A stretch of 64,000 nucleotides of DNA from Brachypodium distachyon (taxonomy: Eukaryota > Streptophyta > Magnoliopsida > Poales > Poaceae). This document shows, in pieces, positions 23,771 to 38,325 of the stretch (position 1 is its first letter; each line of letters begins with the position of its first letter). Under the pieces are notes generated by a model. That model searched no databases and was not told the origin of the DNA. It saw nothing but the letters and a program-made list of their open reading frames with translations. The stretch spans positions 43,179,237 to 43,243,236 of the forward strand of contig NC_016133.3 in the NCBI RefSeq assembly GCF_000005505.3, read 5' to 3'. Both the position numbers and the translations under genes were made by a program.

Positions 23771-25048
23771 TAAGTTAAGTTGGCCATATAGGACGGGTCG
23801 CGGACCCCTCGATTTTTCTGTTACTTCCTCTCACTTTAATCCCATCCTATGTACTCCATAGTATGTAGTCCTGTCAGATTATGCATCGAGATCTGCTCAA
23901 CATGTAGCTAATAGTTGTGATTAGTGCAATATCGTGAAGTCAATATGCTACTGTAGCAGAGAGATATAGCTAGCAGAATCTATATTTATCTATCTACTAT
24001 ATATAGCCTAGCTAGTATATAGGTGGCAAGTTTTCAAAAAAGAAGTCATGGAGCCATGCATTGAGCTATGCATGCGTACGTCACGTACGATATATAGCTA
24101 GCACTGGTTGCTAGTTAAGTGATTCCCTTAATTGTATACTTGCTCCGTCCGGGAACAAGTGACTCACGTTTGTCTAGATACACGCGGATAGAAATTCCCT
24201 TACGGTCTAATTCCGAGCGGTTCACGCAGCGACAGAGATCATGAACGAAAGCGGACGCTTTTCTTTATTTTTAGCTAGATCGTCCTGTCTACGTACGTGT
24301 GTGTGTAGATCAAGGGCCATGCGTGCATTTGATTAATACAGTGTACTCTATATCAATCAAACTGCATCAATACCAATTTAATAGATTCATCAACCAATTT
24401 ATTAATTTCACCACACCAGTGAAATTTCGTTACAGCATCAACATATCAATGTTACTCCATACTCAATCAAAATTTCATTGCATGCACTGTCATTGTTTGA
24501 AGTTTCCATTAAAATGTCAACTTAACATTCGAAGCATGCATATATATTTGTAATTAAGCTGCGTGCTTAGTTAAATTTTGCAGCACGACAGCTACCGATC
24601 AAATCTCCAGCTCATTACTGTCTCTAGATCTCTCACTCGTCACTCGTCAGTGCAAGGTCTTGTCGTACGTACGTACGTTGTGGCTCTGACTGGATATTGC
24701 AAAGGCTAGCTAGCTAGCTCTCTGCCTCTAGAGACTTTTACCTAGGTAGGTAGAAAAGTCCAGTCCAGTCCAGGCCAGATCTAATCGATATCGAAAGGCC
24801 TTTTCCTTTTCCATCAGCTAAGCTATAGCTATAGCTTTTCCCCTCCTTTGCTTAATTTTGGACTTTGGCGTATACATATATCATGCATATGTACGTATAT
24901 GTGTCCATCCATCGATCACGTCATATATAGCTGCATTCCAATGCCATGCATGTGGATGGATGGTCGAGGTACAGCAAAACGACAAGCAAGTGTATTCTCG
25001 CCATGCATTGCAATAGGCTGCCTAGCTAGTCGTAGCACTAGAAATCTA

Positions 25049-25169
25049 TTTCCTCCACCGTTTCATATATAATTTTTGTCTTAAATTTGTTTAAGGATAT
25101 ATGTCTCTGTTCCTAAAAATAGTCTAGATTCATGTAATATTTCGACCAAAATTATGTAATGAAGGAAGT
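25049..25169. repeat. Stowaway-like MITE, diverged
   Basis: TTTCCTCCACCGTTTCATA faces AATTATGTAATGAAGGAAG. The ends are only partly complementary. Confidence 0.45.
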
Positions 25170-25633
25170 AGAAGACATATGTACGTATAATGTGTATACG
25201 TGATTATGTGTATATACGTACGTACACAACATGCGTTTACCAGCTGCTAGCTAGGCGTATAGCTATATAACATGCATGGTACTACCGTATTGTTTTTTCT
25301 TTTAAACTTGTACTACTGTATTGTTAGTTTGGAGTAGTCATATACTGTGCCGTCATCTTGGCATGAGCTTTACATGTGCATGCATGTACTATGTGTAATT
25401 TTGAGAAATCTGACGTACATACGATGCATGTCACTCTCAAGATCTCGATGAGTCTGACTAGCTAGCTGATGCGTGAAATTAAACGGTTCTGTCGATGTCG
25501 TCGCTAGGCTTTTTTCCTGGGAATTTCTCATCAATTAATCACCACATATACTGGCTTTGCAGAGAGAGTAGTCGTTTCTGCAGTACTAGGATTATTATTG
25601 GGAATTTTGGGATGTAAGTATTGAAAAAGGATA

Positions 25634-25752
25634 CTCCCTCCGCCTCATATTAAATGATGAAATATTACATATATTTAGACAATTTTTAAATACAGATATA
25701 TTTATATTTGGATAAATTTGAGTCCACTTAATATGGGACGGATTGGACGGAG
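25634..25752. repeat. Stowaway MITE
   Basis: CTCCCTCCGCCTCATATTAA faces TTAATATGGGACGGATTGGA. The interior TACATATATTTAGACAATTT is nearly the same as in the element at 23670-23770, so both belong to one subfamily. Confidence 0.65.
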
Positions 25753-27441
25753 TGACTACATTGCCATAAAACAGAATATTTACATTCTTCGCACCAATAC
25801 AGATTCACTCCATTCGGCTGACGCTAAACTCCACATTGAGTAAAACATTCTATAACAAAGCCTATAGTCGCAGTCAGTCATTTGTACACAAGAACAACAC
25901 CTACATAAAAGAGTGCATTTTTTAACAAAAACAATTCCTTATTATATATTGATTGGTCAAATTTTCTGCGAAAAAGCAGAGATTAATTCTACCGGCCGGT
26001 TGCCAGAAAAAAAACAGTACTCGTACATAGGTGTCAAGTCACAAGTGGGATCATTCCCACCAATTAATAACCAACTTGTAGACCAATTTCTAAATTTTAA
26101 TTTTAATTTTGAGCAAAAAAAATTGAACTAGCAAATCCCCTATAAATTTGAGCCATAAATCCCTTACGTCGTACAAAAGAGGAGTACGTATTAAGGTGAA
26201 GAGCGTACATGTATTGAGAAATCAAGGGCCGGCCTGCAGATTGCATGCTGCTAGCTCCTGTCCTGCTATCTATCCATTTCTGTCCGTGAAGAGTTGGATT
26301 TTCGCTTTGAATTCGCATTTACTCGTCTACGGTAATATCTAATTAAGTACTCTCGTATGTATTGTACGTAGTATACTATATGTACTGCATAGGAATATCA
26401 CGTCGTCCTGACTCAGTTTATACTCATTTCAATTCTCTTGCCAGCTTCCAAGTGGTTGAGCAATCACAGCCGTCCGTTCGTCCTTTAAGGGATGTATAAT
26501 CCAAACGTTGACGTTTGTAACAGAGTACCCATGGCAACCAGTATAAATTAAGGACCAAGATCGTATGAACATGATAGGTCAATAGTAATTACTACCGAAT
26601 TATTAGGGACCATTGAGAAGGGTCAGAAATATTTGTCATCCGGGAGTTCAGACAGGTTGATTCGATATTGAAATTTATATGTTTCATAGAAAATTACTCT
26701 TCTGATATATGGAATTTTTACAAGTTTTCGACAGGTTTCCACAAAGTTTACACAGAGCAGGTGCTTGACGGTTGGCATACAAGAAAGAGATACACACATG
26801 AAATTGAAATGTAATAACCCATACATACAGATCAGTCCAATTGGAGAAGAAATACCACAGGAAAGCACAAGACATTTTCATCTTCTCATCTAGAGATGAT
26901 ATGCTAGGGCTGCTAGCTGCTGGCTCTTCTGCTGCAAATGACAGGCAGCTGCAGCAGCCACAAGATATCAGCAGGTGTTACAACTCACAACTGACTAGAT
27001 CATGTCCAGTATATTTCATAGTATTCCATAAATCACAATGACATGTCTCCATATGTACAACCATCTTTCAACCCTTAGATAGTTAGATGGGAAGATGATG
27101 GAAATAAATAGAAGCAACTCGATATACAAAAACTTAACTACGCACCGCCTGCAAACATCAACCAGCCCATCTGCGAGGTGAATAAACAAAAGCCGGCTCG
27201 TGCTAAAATCGAAGAACCGGAGAAGAGAATGAACAGGCGGCACATGGTCATGTTGCAGGATCTCCAGAACAAGAATAGGTTCTGTTCATGCCGCATGCTT
27301 CGGACTGTCAGCAAGATGAGCCGGGAGACTATCAGAGTCTGGAGCTGAGTTACTCTCGCGCCACAGCGTAATCTGTGTTTTTTAACTCTTTTTTATGCTG
27401 GGCGACATACTCTCCTGAAGTGAAAAGGCGTGCCTGCGGGA

Positions 27442-30400
27442 TTATCTATAGTGCTCCTCTAATATCATGAGAATATCTTCGTCGCTCGAGGAACGGTCCA
27501 TTGCATACTGTAATGCTGATCTACCATCCCGGTCTGTGGCGTGTGCGTTGGCTCCCCTGCATAGAAACGTTAGGAAATAAAAGGTTAGACATGCCTGAGT
27601 TTGCACTTGAGCAGCTCGCTAGATCATCCCCAATAACCTGCAGTTACTGAGAATCTGAGATAGAGCAGACTAGTGGCGAAGTTCTCATATTGTATATGAT
27701 AATCATTGACGTGGTTCACATATTGATTTTGAATTATTATATTTCAAAATACTTTTTTGCTCTTTCAGGGGGTACTCCCCAAAATGGGCCTCGTTTTTTT
27801 TTCCTTTGAAGGGCAACAGGCAGGTGTTCTGCCTAGTCATCAAGACAAAGAAGTTCAGTTACAGTTGCATTTACATTAGTGAGCCTATACAATAGAATAG
27901 TTCTGTAAAGGATTAGAGATTGCACAAAGGTTTAGAGAACAGATAGTTGCTGCCAGAAAAAAACTACCTTCCAGCAGAACAGAGGGATTATTTGGTCCAG
28001 TACCCACATTACAGTCCACTATCAATGGTGTGAACCATGGTACAGGTCAGTGCTAAATAATCATGGAAAGAATCAATCAGGATGCATTTTGAAAGTAGAC
28101 ATAAAATACCCTTATTCTTCAGGAAGAACCAAGACTTGGCCATAACGAGGGGTGTTCAAAAATGGTTTGTAAAAACCGTCTAAACACGGTATATTAGATA
28201 CCTATAGTAACTTGCTTTAATTTATAGCACTACAGGTGGTTGATTGGTGCAAATTATAAGCTCTCCTGCTGTTTTCTCCACACAAAGAGATGTTACAAAT
28301 TACTTCAAATTCAGTTCCCAGTTCCCACAAACTATCTCCATCCTCACTCAGCAATCAGGTGCTGTTCCCACCCATGTTGACAAAACAAACATATGGAGCA
28401 AGATAAAATGCTGAAGTTATAGGCACTGTCATACCTGGAGAGCAGAAGCTTAGCATGTTGATGTCTCCCTTTCAAAATACAGTGATGAAGGGGTGTCTGA
28501 CCTCTTGAATCAGACAGATTTACACTAGCACCGTACTGCAAAAGTAATTCAACCATCCCAACATCTGCAACACGGCATGCAAGATGAAGCAAGGAGAAAC
28601 CTTCATATCTATCATCCAAGTCATCTACGTGCGAACTTGTGCTGGCAGGAGAAAGCGACTCTCTAGGAGAAACCTTCTCATGTGAATTACAGTCAAAAAA
28701 TCTAGGGCTTCCATCAGATGGTGAAGATGGCTGCTCTTGTAGAAGTGCTTTTCCAAGATTCAGAAACAAACCGGAAGCCATCTGTCCATAAATTAAATTT
28801 ACGTTGGCGTGTGATGCCACGATGAGACTGTATACACCTTGCTTGTCATTTGCAGTTACATTATCCCACATCTGCTGAGCTACGTGAATCTCATCAATGC
28901 TATGCCTCCGTACAAATTCCTTGTCAGCATACTGGAAAATTTGCACTATCAAGAACTGAATATAGGAATATATAAAACGATATAGATCTTGGCTTCCAAT
29001 AGAGTTACGAAGTACATTCTCCTGACAGGCTATATAAATTCTAGTTCATGCTCTGTAATTTTCAGTTATTTTCATGGCCATCAATCATGATAAGTATCTG
29101 ATAGTGCAAATAAAAAACTTGTGCGTAGCTTCGAAATTTATTGAACTGAAAACTTACATGGTTACATATGATTATTATGCCATGAAAATATTGATGAGTT
29201 TACTAATCTATGTTTACAGCATCACGAAAAGCAACTTCTACAGTTCACATATAGCATCTATAATATAGAAGGGACTGCATGAAGTGGGTTTAGAGAACAA
29301 GGAAAAATTGATGCAGTATATAGGTGATGGAAATTAAATAGTTTCCATAAGCATGTAAAGAAATGCAGCAGATCCAGACAAGTGCTAAAGATACCTTGAC
29401 ACTAAATTAAGCACTTAAAAGCAACTTTGTCAATGTGGATGCAACCCACAGGCAACTTTTTTGACATTCTAGAAGTGACCGAGTAATAAGCTACCATAAA
29501 TCTTGTTTGTTCAATCATTTTTCCACAGAGATGGTTGGACACTACTTGGTTCCGAGAGAAGCAAATGCAAGAGGTTAAGTAGCAGGCACCTTGGCATGGA
29601 TAAACTTTTCCTTGGAAGAGAAAGGATCCGAGTGCTTAGGCTTGCTGACAGTGAAGTATTGTGCTGTCTGTGATCCATTAACACTGCAAACAACAAAGTT
29701 GCAAGTTAATATACAGGAAGCAGTAAAAATTACAATCTAGTTTCATCAAGAAATTCATATTTACCTTGTATTATCACCAGAATAACCATTGTTTGATGAA
29801 GTCAATGTTTCTTCCCAAACTCTGTTGACAAACATGTTGCCTAATGATTGAAAGAGATTGATAACAGATGGCTCCCAGACTCTGACATCGAGAGTCAGAG
29901 ATCTTACCTGCCAATATGATGTATTTATTCGAAAGTTATGTTCAATTCATTAATCATTAGTGATGCTACTGATACCATCAAACACAAATTGGACTGCAAA
30001 ATATGAAATGTCTATTGAAATTGATGAAACATAGGTGGCAATGTACACACATATATATAGGGATGCCTGGTGTAAAAAATTACTTATACAAAAGCATGGG
30101 AGATCATGCACAGGTCTTAGCTTTCAAGTTATAATCTCAAATGCAGCAACTAATCTATGTGCACTACCCTATTTAAGATATAGGGCCTTTCTATGAATAT
30201 ATGGATATTTTTTTCTTAAATACCTTTGATATATGCACTCCAAGATTTCTGTGTACTCCAGAACACTCTATGCACAAAAGGGCACCAAGATTTAAAGATG
30301 CCCAATCAGGTTCCGGAGCACCACAATCAGCACAAATAGTATTACCATCAACTTTCCTAAGCAAGTCAATCGGTTTTTCGGGTTTGATGCTCATTCGGTG

Positions 30401-33400
30401 CTGGTGTGTGGATCTGGGATCATATTGTCCATTGTTCCTTTCCATTGCTAGATCATCGCTTGTGGAAGCTTCGAGTTCCGCAGAACTGGTATATGAACTA
30501 CTCTCACTGGCACTCCGGTCAAGGCCACAGCTCCTAGGGCTTTGCATAAGACACTGAAACAGAGCATCATAATTTCCGTAAACTGAATTTCAATGCACAA
30601 ATATAGTCTAGACCATTATTAACCTGTTCTGGGGATTGTGAGCTCAGCAAAGATGCAATGACACCAGTAATTTTCTCGATCCAATCCATCTGATCTATAG
30701 CACTCTCCGCCTGTATAAACATCAGATGATGTCACTAAAGTAGGAAAATATGTTCAACACGAAGACAGCAATGACTGCAATCCTGTGCTTTTACCTGCAA
30801 TGTGTAGATCTTTATGGGTGAAATAATTCTGAAGCAGAACCTCAGATCTGATTGTTCTGCATCAACTTTAATAGTTGATGTCAGCAAATTTACAGTATGC
30901 CGTGCAACAGATTTCTCATCATGTATATGATAATGAGAAGAGAACAATCTGCTAAGCAACCCAGAGCCATGTTCAGGTGGGTTGTTGGTTCTTTGGATCG
31001 GACAAACACCCTAAAAGATACCGACAAAAAAATAAGGAAAGGAGATAAACAGAAGTGCCATACTTGCATTAACAAAATCAAGCCGGCTAGAAAAAAAGTT
31101 ACAAGGGGAACCTACAGGTGGCCTGGTAATTTGCTTGCGATAATAGTACAGCATTCCTCGACTATCGAGAACAAAGAACCTTCTTTTCCAGTCGCCTCTT
31201 AAGTTTGAAGATCTCTTTGAGAGGTAACCTTGACGAATTGTCTGGACCTGAAAATAGTACACTATAATGTAAACCTCCTCCTTGGAGTTATCAAACCTGC
31301 ATTTATACATGAAGCTTCAATTTTCAGAACAAAAGGTGTTACCTTGCCTTTTGAGGATGACTGCATCACTGCCTCAATCATTTTATGCGAACTTCTACCA
31401 ATTGTTTGCATGCCATCAACATTATGGGAATCAATCAAACCATTTGCAGAAGACCGACTTTCACGATCTATCTGCTTTTTGTACTCATGCATCCTCTCTA
31501 CAAGAGAAGCTTGTTCCTTGTTTGCCCTTTCTCTGGATTGCTGCGAATAGGCAAGAACCTGCAGGACAATCCAACCTCAAGTTAAAGATTTTTTTTTTGT
31601 TGATTTCATACAAACCGAGATAACTCAAATTAATCAAATTGAAAATAATTAAATCTTCAGTAAAACGAAGTTCCTATTTTGCCACTTAGGATGACCATGG
31701 AATATAACAAAAATAATTCTGAAAAAGTGTCTAATTAAGTAGGTTGTAGACCTCTAATTAATAAGCCGCTTAGATAACACAGGCATTGTCCAGCTCTACT
31801 GATATTTTCGTTATACAAGAATACAGAGGGGGGTGGAAAGGGAATGTATTCATGGATGAAGCGTGTGCCTCCTGATTTAAAAACTGCAGAGCAAGTTGAA
31901 AAATTCGAGAAAAAAAAATTCCCACATGTAGTGGACAGATATCAATGTGCAGGGCTGTAGGGCATGTCCCGCAGCGCACCAGGGCTGGGGTAGATCATAG
32001 ATGGTGTACCCCAAACATATGTTTGCAAAATTCGCTCTCTTTGCATGTCACGATTACGTAACTACCACTACAAATTATTCATATACAGAGTAGAGAAATT
32101 GTATTAGAAAGGGGCCACGGTTTAGGAGTAACCTGATTAATATATGGTTCCATCTGATGCAGTAGTTCATATCCCTGAATAAATGGCAACATAAAAGATA
32201 AGATTAATCTCAGTCTGTGGCGTAATATAACATCACCAAGAGGTAAAATATACAAGCTGTTACTTGTTTGAAATATCGAAGATGTGAATCCATCGTTGCG
32301 CTAACAGCCTCCAAAAACTCAAATCTTTTTTTTGCCTCAACGTGCGAAATTGCAGTGACCTGAAAATTCACACAGGTATAGTAAGCAATGGCATGATATG
32401 CATATAAGCACAAAACAAGAAATTACAAGAACAAAGTTAGAGCCAACAGTTCACATACCAGGTTGAAACGAGCTTGCTCAAATGAAGATCTAGCACTGTG
32501 GAGCTCCTGGTTCAGGCCAAGTGTAAGTCATTATGGGGGGAAACACTGCATTACCTCGTATACGAAAAGGTTGTTTAAGGGAAAGGTTTTTACTTCTTCA
32601 ATGGCAGTTGTTATGTCTGCTCTTGTACCTTTCTTCAATGACAAATATTTCTCACGAACCTAACTGGGCAATTAACAAGTCAATAACATGATCTCCCCAA
32701 AATAAAGGTGCAAGTATGACCAGAAAATCAAGAAAAATGCCAGTAAAGTAACAGTAAAATTACTTAAGAGAAGAACATGTAGAACAATTCCAAAATTGAT
32801 GAATTGACTAGAATCAATCACTTCATTACCAACTACCAAACAGACAAAAATGCAAAATAGCAAACATGTATTATTGGCTAATGGGAACTGGAAATTTGTC
32901 ACGTCCCAGCACAAATGTGGGTAAAACAAAATCCCAAGAGACAGAAACCATTCATCATTTTGATCACTAGGAGGCAAAAATGAATTAGAAATTCATAGCA
33001 AATACAGAAGTGCCATCATTATATTAAAAAATCAGCTTAACTTTAGAAAAACACGATTATTTTCCCTCTTTCTTTCATGTTCTTGGGTAATAGATACATG
33101 AGTTAACTTACCTGGTCATACAAGAGGCTAGCCTTGTCAAAACGCTTCCGAGCATCCTGAGTAAATGTACGAAGTAGGAAATTAATCAGTTATTCCCGGA
33201 ATAAATTTTGAAGGTTTGATGTTCATAACAAATAATACCAGTACCTTAACGTCATGCAAATCAATATCTACAAAACTCAGCAATCTGTCATTTAGCATAT
33301 GCTCAACCTGCCAGGAATCAGAAAATATATTATACCACACAGGGTAATCAAAGTACACTGTACCATGGACTGAGAGCAGTTGGATTTTCAGTGATAAAGC

Positions 33401-35902
33401 GTCACATATTTTATGAACTTCCAAACAGAGGACTCAATAGTGGCAGCTTGTTATTATGCTTGGGAGACCAAGTTCTAACAAAGAATGCATGTAAGAGAAG
33501 TAAAAGAGTGATAACACAATAGTTCCTATCCAATCACATCATCAAGTGCATGTTGATCAATTGATCCTTGTTCTTTTTAGCACACTCCAACCAGAATACC
33601 ACAGCATAAGTGAAAGTCTGGATCACAAAATAATGCTCTTCTAATATATGCAGTTAATTCTATTGACTGGTCAAAACTTCTCAAGTGTTGCAGAAAACAA
33701 AAGGCTACCAATGTAACAACATGAAAAATAACAACCAATTTCAACCAATGCAAATACTAGGAACTTGATAAGCCCCCAGAGGATGTAGCGGTGCGATATT
33801 GGAAAGATCAGTACGTATTGGTACTCCGCGCCTCGATATTTTTCATGAATAGATTGTGCGTTTCCTATTCTTTTTGTATCCGTGAAAGATAATCATGGAA
33901 CAAGCTTTGGAATGGACATTTGAGGAACAAACATAACAATTTGGCTGAAAGCATCAACAGTACATATTAAATATATAAATGATCTACCTGGGAGCGCAGG
34001 ACTTCCTTATATGTTCCTATTTCTCTCAAGGCAATTGTAAATTTGTTCATCACAGGTCCTGGAAAGAAGATGAATTCAATATTCTTAGTCAAGGAAGTGA
34101 ACAGACTCAGCTTCACTCAATTCCTATATGAGGAAAAACTGCAAGAAAAATAAGCTAGTTACATGGGCTCTCTACTCAACTGCCACTCGATTAATGTGCA
34201 ACATTCAAAACACAGCTTAAAATAAAGGGAAATACCATCTACATAAAAATAAAGCATGATGTGAGTGATAACAACAAAGAATCGAGAAAAGGAGAAATTC
34301 CAAAAGCAATAAGGAAAACACTGTTAACAAAAAAAATCACACATACAAGACATCTTTACAGAAACAGACAAAACAAAGTAAAATGAAAAAGATCGTCATG
34401 TGTACTCGTTTGAATTTTTTAAGCAAAATAAATGACATGGTTAAAAATAAGCAAGAGAATAATGTGACTAACCACCAAACGCAACACTGATTGGGTCATT
34501 GTGGCCTCCTCCAAATGTTTCAAGTGAGCTTGCAAATGCAATATCTCCATCATATGCTTCTCCTAGTCCTTCACTGAAATAAAATGCATAGGTAACATAC
34601 TGGGGGTGGAATGGGTTCAGATAGCAGTCTAAGATAGTGTGAATTACAGTTCAAGTGTCCAATGATATATGGGTCAGCTAGACAAATGAAGAATAAATGA
34701 GCTGCAAACGAACACTCACGTGTATTTGCGGCAACCTTTATGGAACTTCAAACACCTCTCTCTCAGTATTTCAGCACTGTCTTCAAGTGTTTGTATCTGT
34801 TTATCAGAAGGCCAAGAGAAGGTAAATAGTTTGTCATGAATCAAATAAAGTCAAAAGGAGAACAAGGTTTCATTCACGAGTGCGGCTAGTAAACAACAAT
34901 TAGGCCATTGCAGCCTTGTACTACTTTTTTTACGAATCACTTGGACCCAAATGTAAAACACATAAGAAGTTTCTACCAAAAATTTCCGTCGAGCTGGAGG
35001 ACCGCCAAATTGCCACATCTCTTTAAAGAAGCAACGCTTTTGGTTTTATGTTCACCAATATATATCCGAAAAGAGATCCAGGTGTTCCTTTGACACATTA
35101 ACTAATGGGAGACCATCTTATTCTTCAAATGGCTTTGAAGCAATTAACGATTCTACTATAGGGAGTGGTATAACTTATAAGTATAACTAGCAAAATTTTC
35201 AGGCTGACAGACTGCTAGCCCAGAAAAATCATATACGTAGTATATTACAATTATGATGAGACCAACTATGAAATTAGAACAGACATGCACAATTTTTCGG
35301 TCTGTCATAACAATCTAGTGATGAGACCAATTATGAAATCAGAACACAAATGCACAATTCTTTGGTCTGACATATATCAATCTAGTGATGATACCAATTA
35401 TGAATAATTCAGACCAAACTTGCACCAAAAGAAAGAAAATTGCTTCGCACGTGCCACCAGAATGATGTTTCAGACACACACACACACAACCCCATGAAAT
35501 TATTTTAAGAACCACACACATGCGCGCACATATTATTAAATAAAATCAACAAACACACGGCAGATACCGACAACACCAGCAAAACCAGTGTCTGGCAACA
35601 ATGCAGAACCGCTGGAAGCCAAACCGCGAGCAGAAGAACAGCCCTTCCTCGCGCATTCGCAAAATCAGAAGGACGAACAAAAAAAAAATCTCTGCACGCG
35701 AATCCGGCAACGCAGTGGAAGCATCAGGAAGCACGAATCAGGAGCAAGCATTTTCCAGCCCGTTTGCAGCAAGCGAACAATGCCAACGGTTAACACAAAC
35801 GAGGAGCTCGCGGGTCGACCCCGGAAGGAAACCGAGATCCGCCGGGGCGGCGCTCACCTGCGTCCGGAACATGGGCGAGTCATCGAGCCTGGCGAAATAC
35901 AT
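27442..35902 (-). CDS. AGD3: ADP-ribosylation factor GTPase-activating protein, AGD3/VAN3 type
   Basis: Nineteen exons on the minus strand: 35902-35858, 34796-34720, 34573-34473, 34058-33988, 33307-33245, 33156-33112, 32659-32594, 32506-32459, 32359-32264, 32174-32133, 31558-31343, 31247-31116, 31010-30795, 30710-30624, 30553-30224, 29907-29765, 29683-29590, 28931-28435, 27556-27442 (stop TAA). All borders are GT-AG and the joined frame is open, giving 827 aa, the length I recall for Arabidopsis AGD3. Domains: BAR (about 5-230), PH (about 293-430, beginning [20 protein letters not shown]), ArfGAP zinc finger C509-X2-C512-X16-C529-X2-C532 with arginine finger Arg537, and ankyrin repeats (about 735-810). 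Family members stimulate GTP hydrolysis on ARF at the trans-Golgi and in vesicle traffic; VAN3 acts in auxin-dependent vein continuity. Intact and probably functional. The gene symbol rests on family resemblance. Confidence 0.95.
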
Positions 35903-38325
35903 GGCTGCCGGCCTGCCTGCATGCAACCGCCGCCTCCGCCGCCCCTTCCCACCACCACCACCGAGCGCGCACCTCCGAGTGCTACCTCCTCATCCAAGCG
36001 CCGCCAATGCCGCCGCCGCAGACCTAGCTAGTCTCCGTAGCACCGGCTCGTCGTCGTCGCCACCGGCCGGGGAAGAGGAAGCTAGGGGGCGAGGAGTGGC
36101 GTGCGTGCGTGCGCCCGCGGGAACCGCCGGGATTGGCGAAATGGCAGCGATTTGGGTGGGGAAGGGGGAGGGGGGAGGGAGGGGAAGGGAAATCGCTCGG
36201 GTGGCTCGGCGAGAAGACAGGGAAGGAAGAGGAGGGAATAGCAAAGGCAAAGGGAGAGTAAGTGGAAATAACGGTGCTTTTTTTTTCCCTCCTTCTTCTT
36301 CTTTTCTTCTCTTTTTCAAGATGATTTCTTGTCATTTTCTTCGATTTTCTTTGGAGTACTGGAAGAGGGAGAGACATTTTCCAAAGAAGACGGAGAGACA
36401 TCCTAAACAACAACAGAAAAAGATGGAGAGACAGGAAGGCCTTTTTAAGCTGCCAAACACAAGAAATGTATAATTAGCACTTGTGTAGGATAATAGATGA
36501 TCGTTTGAACTTCCTAAGATGATTAACACAAGAAGGTGTACGATGAGGTTTAGTGGTTGTTTATTTGGAATGTGTAAGATTAATACATTATGACTATTCC
36601 TAAGATACAAACCATCTCATATGTCATGGAGAGAACTTTCGACACGGCGTTTGGAGGATTTGAGCGAAGGGTACGCCAAAAGTTCCGCTGATGCACTCAC
36701 CGCCACGATTTAAGAAGAAAAGAGCTTCTAAATATGACATCTAGCACCACATATCATGCAATTAATGGGTTAGAATTAATGTTTTTGAAACAATTATAGG
36801 ATGGCCGGACAGGAGTACACCGTTTGTTCATAAAACAGTGTTTGTCCTGCATGCGGACTACTGCTACTAACTCCCATATTTGTCTCTATCCATGTATATA
36901 CGGAAATGCCTAATAACAGCGCGATCATTAATTTATTTATTTATCACATCAGTACACACTTATGCCAGATAATCAGTACTCTACCGTGCCTGATCTCCCG
37001 TGGCCGATCCTCTGCCGGCCAAAAACTAACCATATTGCTGCCATGCTCCTCCTGGATTTTCGGCTTTTTCAAAGATTCTTCCGCCCTCAGATATGCTTTC
37101 ATGATGCTGCTTGCTACTAGTATTAGTGCTAGATTATTACTAGTGCCAGTACAGCAGTAGTACTAGCGTCTAGCGGACAGCAAGATCAGGCAGCATTTGG
37201 TACTACCACTCAACATTTATTTCCCACATGCTGGCATGCAGCAGCATTTTTTATTGACGGTAGCCGTCGTTTGTGTTTGTGAGACGGCTTCTTAATTCTC
37301 CGGATTAGGAGGACAGACTGACTGATTTGATGATCCCTTGCTTCATGACAAGAAATCAGTCTGTCTTTCATCATCTATAAACAAAGTGAAGGTTTCTTCT
37401 GCTGTTTTTGATGAAACCTATGAATGCTAGGATTGTCATGTTGCGAGTTTTTAGATGGAGCCGGCAGGCAGCGGCACATAAAGAGAAACAAGAATAGCAT
37501 TTTGCTAATCTTTTGTATTACACGGGGAACAAGAAGCTCGAATGGAGCCAGCAAACGAGGAAGGATGAGACAATTTGTTTGACCCCCAACCCAGCAAGCT
37601 GGGAAAGCGATTTGGTTGCGATTGCTTCTGGTGGTGCCATTGGGAGATAATGATATGCACTTGGTGTCACTGTCAATGAACACAATGTTCTCTTCTCCCT
37701 GAACAAAACCAGGACTGTGCTGTTGTTTGCTTTGTACGCGGTCACAAATGATTTGCAAGTTCTCAAAGAGGCAATAGATACTACTCCCTCCGTCCCATAT
37801 CAAGTGATTTTCTATTACATGTATCCAAACGTTTTTTAGGCATAAATAAATCCATATTAGGACAAATTTGAATCACGTAATGAGACAAATTTGAATCACT
37901 TAATATGGGACGGAGGGAGTATTAGATACATCAAAGGTGCGGGAGATTGGAAAAATATTGCAATTCCCGAACCATAAGCAAAAGCAGGTCTGGTCATATA
38001 TAAAAAAGATTGATTGCCTCGACGAAAGCATTTAGTCCAGAAGAGATACGACTAGTAATGATATCCACATGATCTTCTCAACAGTCAACACAATGCTAAA
38101 TTGCCGTGCGACAGTAAACTTACAGCAAAGGAAACTACGAATTTGAGATAGAGGGCAGCGACAAGTAGAGCATGTTCTGGTTGCCTTCCACGAACACACA
38201 GGTTTCCCTCTTATAAGGCTGCCTTTGGCAGTATGCAGGGCCAAGGCAACACAGCTACACAGTTCTAGACAGCGCTTTCTCAACCCAAATTCACTGAGAC
38301 CAACCTTGTTTCATCATGGCAGAGA
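35903..38325. other. ArfGAP 5' region and intergenic spacer to the otubain gene
   Basis: 35903-36300 is GC-rich then GA/CT-rich (CTTCTTCTTTTC-like on the plus strand), consistent with a 5' UTR and core promoter of the ArfGAP gene. The rest is ordinary spacer with one full Stowaway element (37784-37919). The last several hundred bases likely include the otubain 3' UTR. No further gene is supported; open frames in 35588-36473 are GC-driven. Confidence 0.5.
37784..37919. repeat. Stowaway MITE
   Basis: 136 bp with near-perfect ends CTCCCTCCGTCCCATAT and ATATGGGACGGAGGGAG and TA duplications on both sides. An inner GACAAATTTGAATCAC unit is present twice in direct orientation. Confidence 0.85.

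Larger units (their letters stand above)
21494..27441. other. Intergenic spacer, bHLH promoter side to ArfGAP 3' side
   Basis: About 5.9 kb with no supported coding region. It holds the upstream region of the bHLH gene, three Stowaway-like elements (23670-23770, 25049-25169, 25634-25752), GTAC-rich simple sequence near 24660-24685, and, close to 27441, the probable 3' UTR of the ArfGAP gene. Confidence 0.45.

Noticed and set aside
35588..36473. Long plus-strand open frames (147 and 290 codons) opposite the ArfGAP first exon
   Set aside because: They overlap the GC-rich and GA-rich 5' region of the minus-strand ArfGAP gene, show low-complexity translation and no domain. Probably composition-driven.
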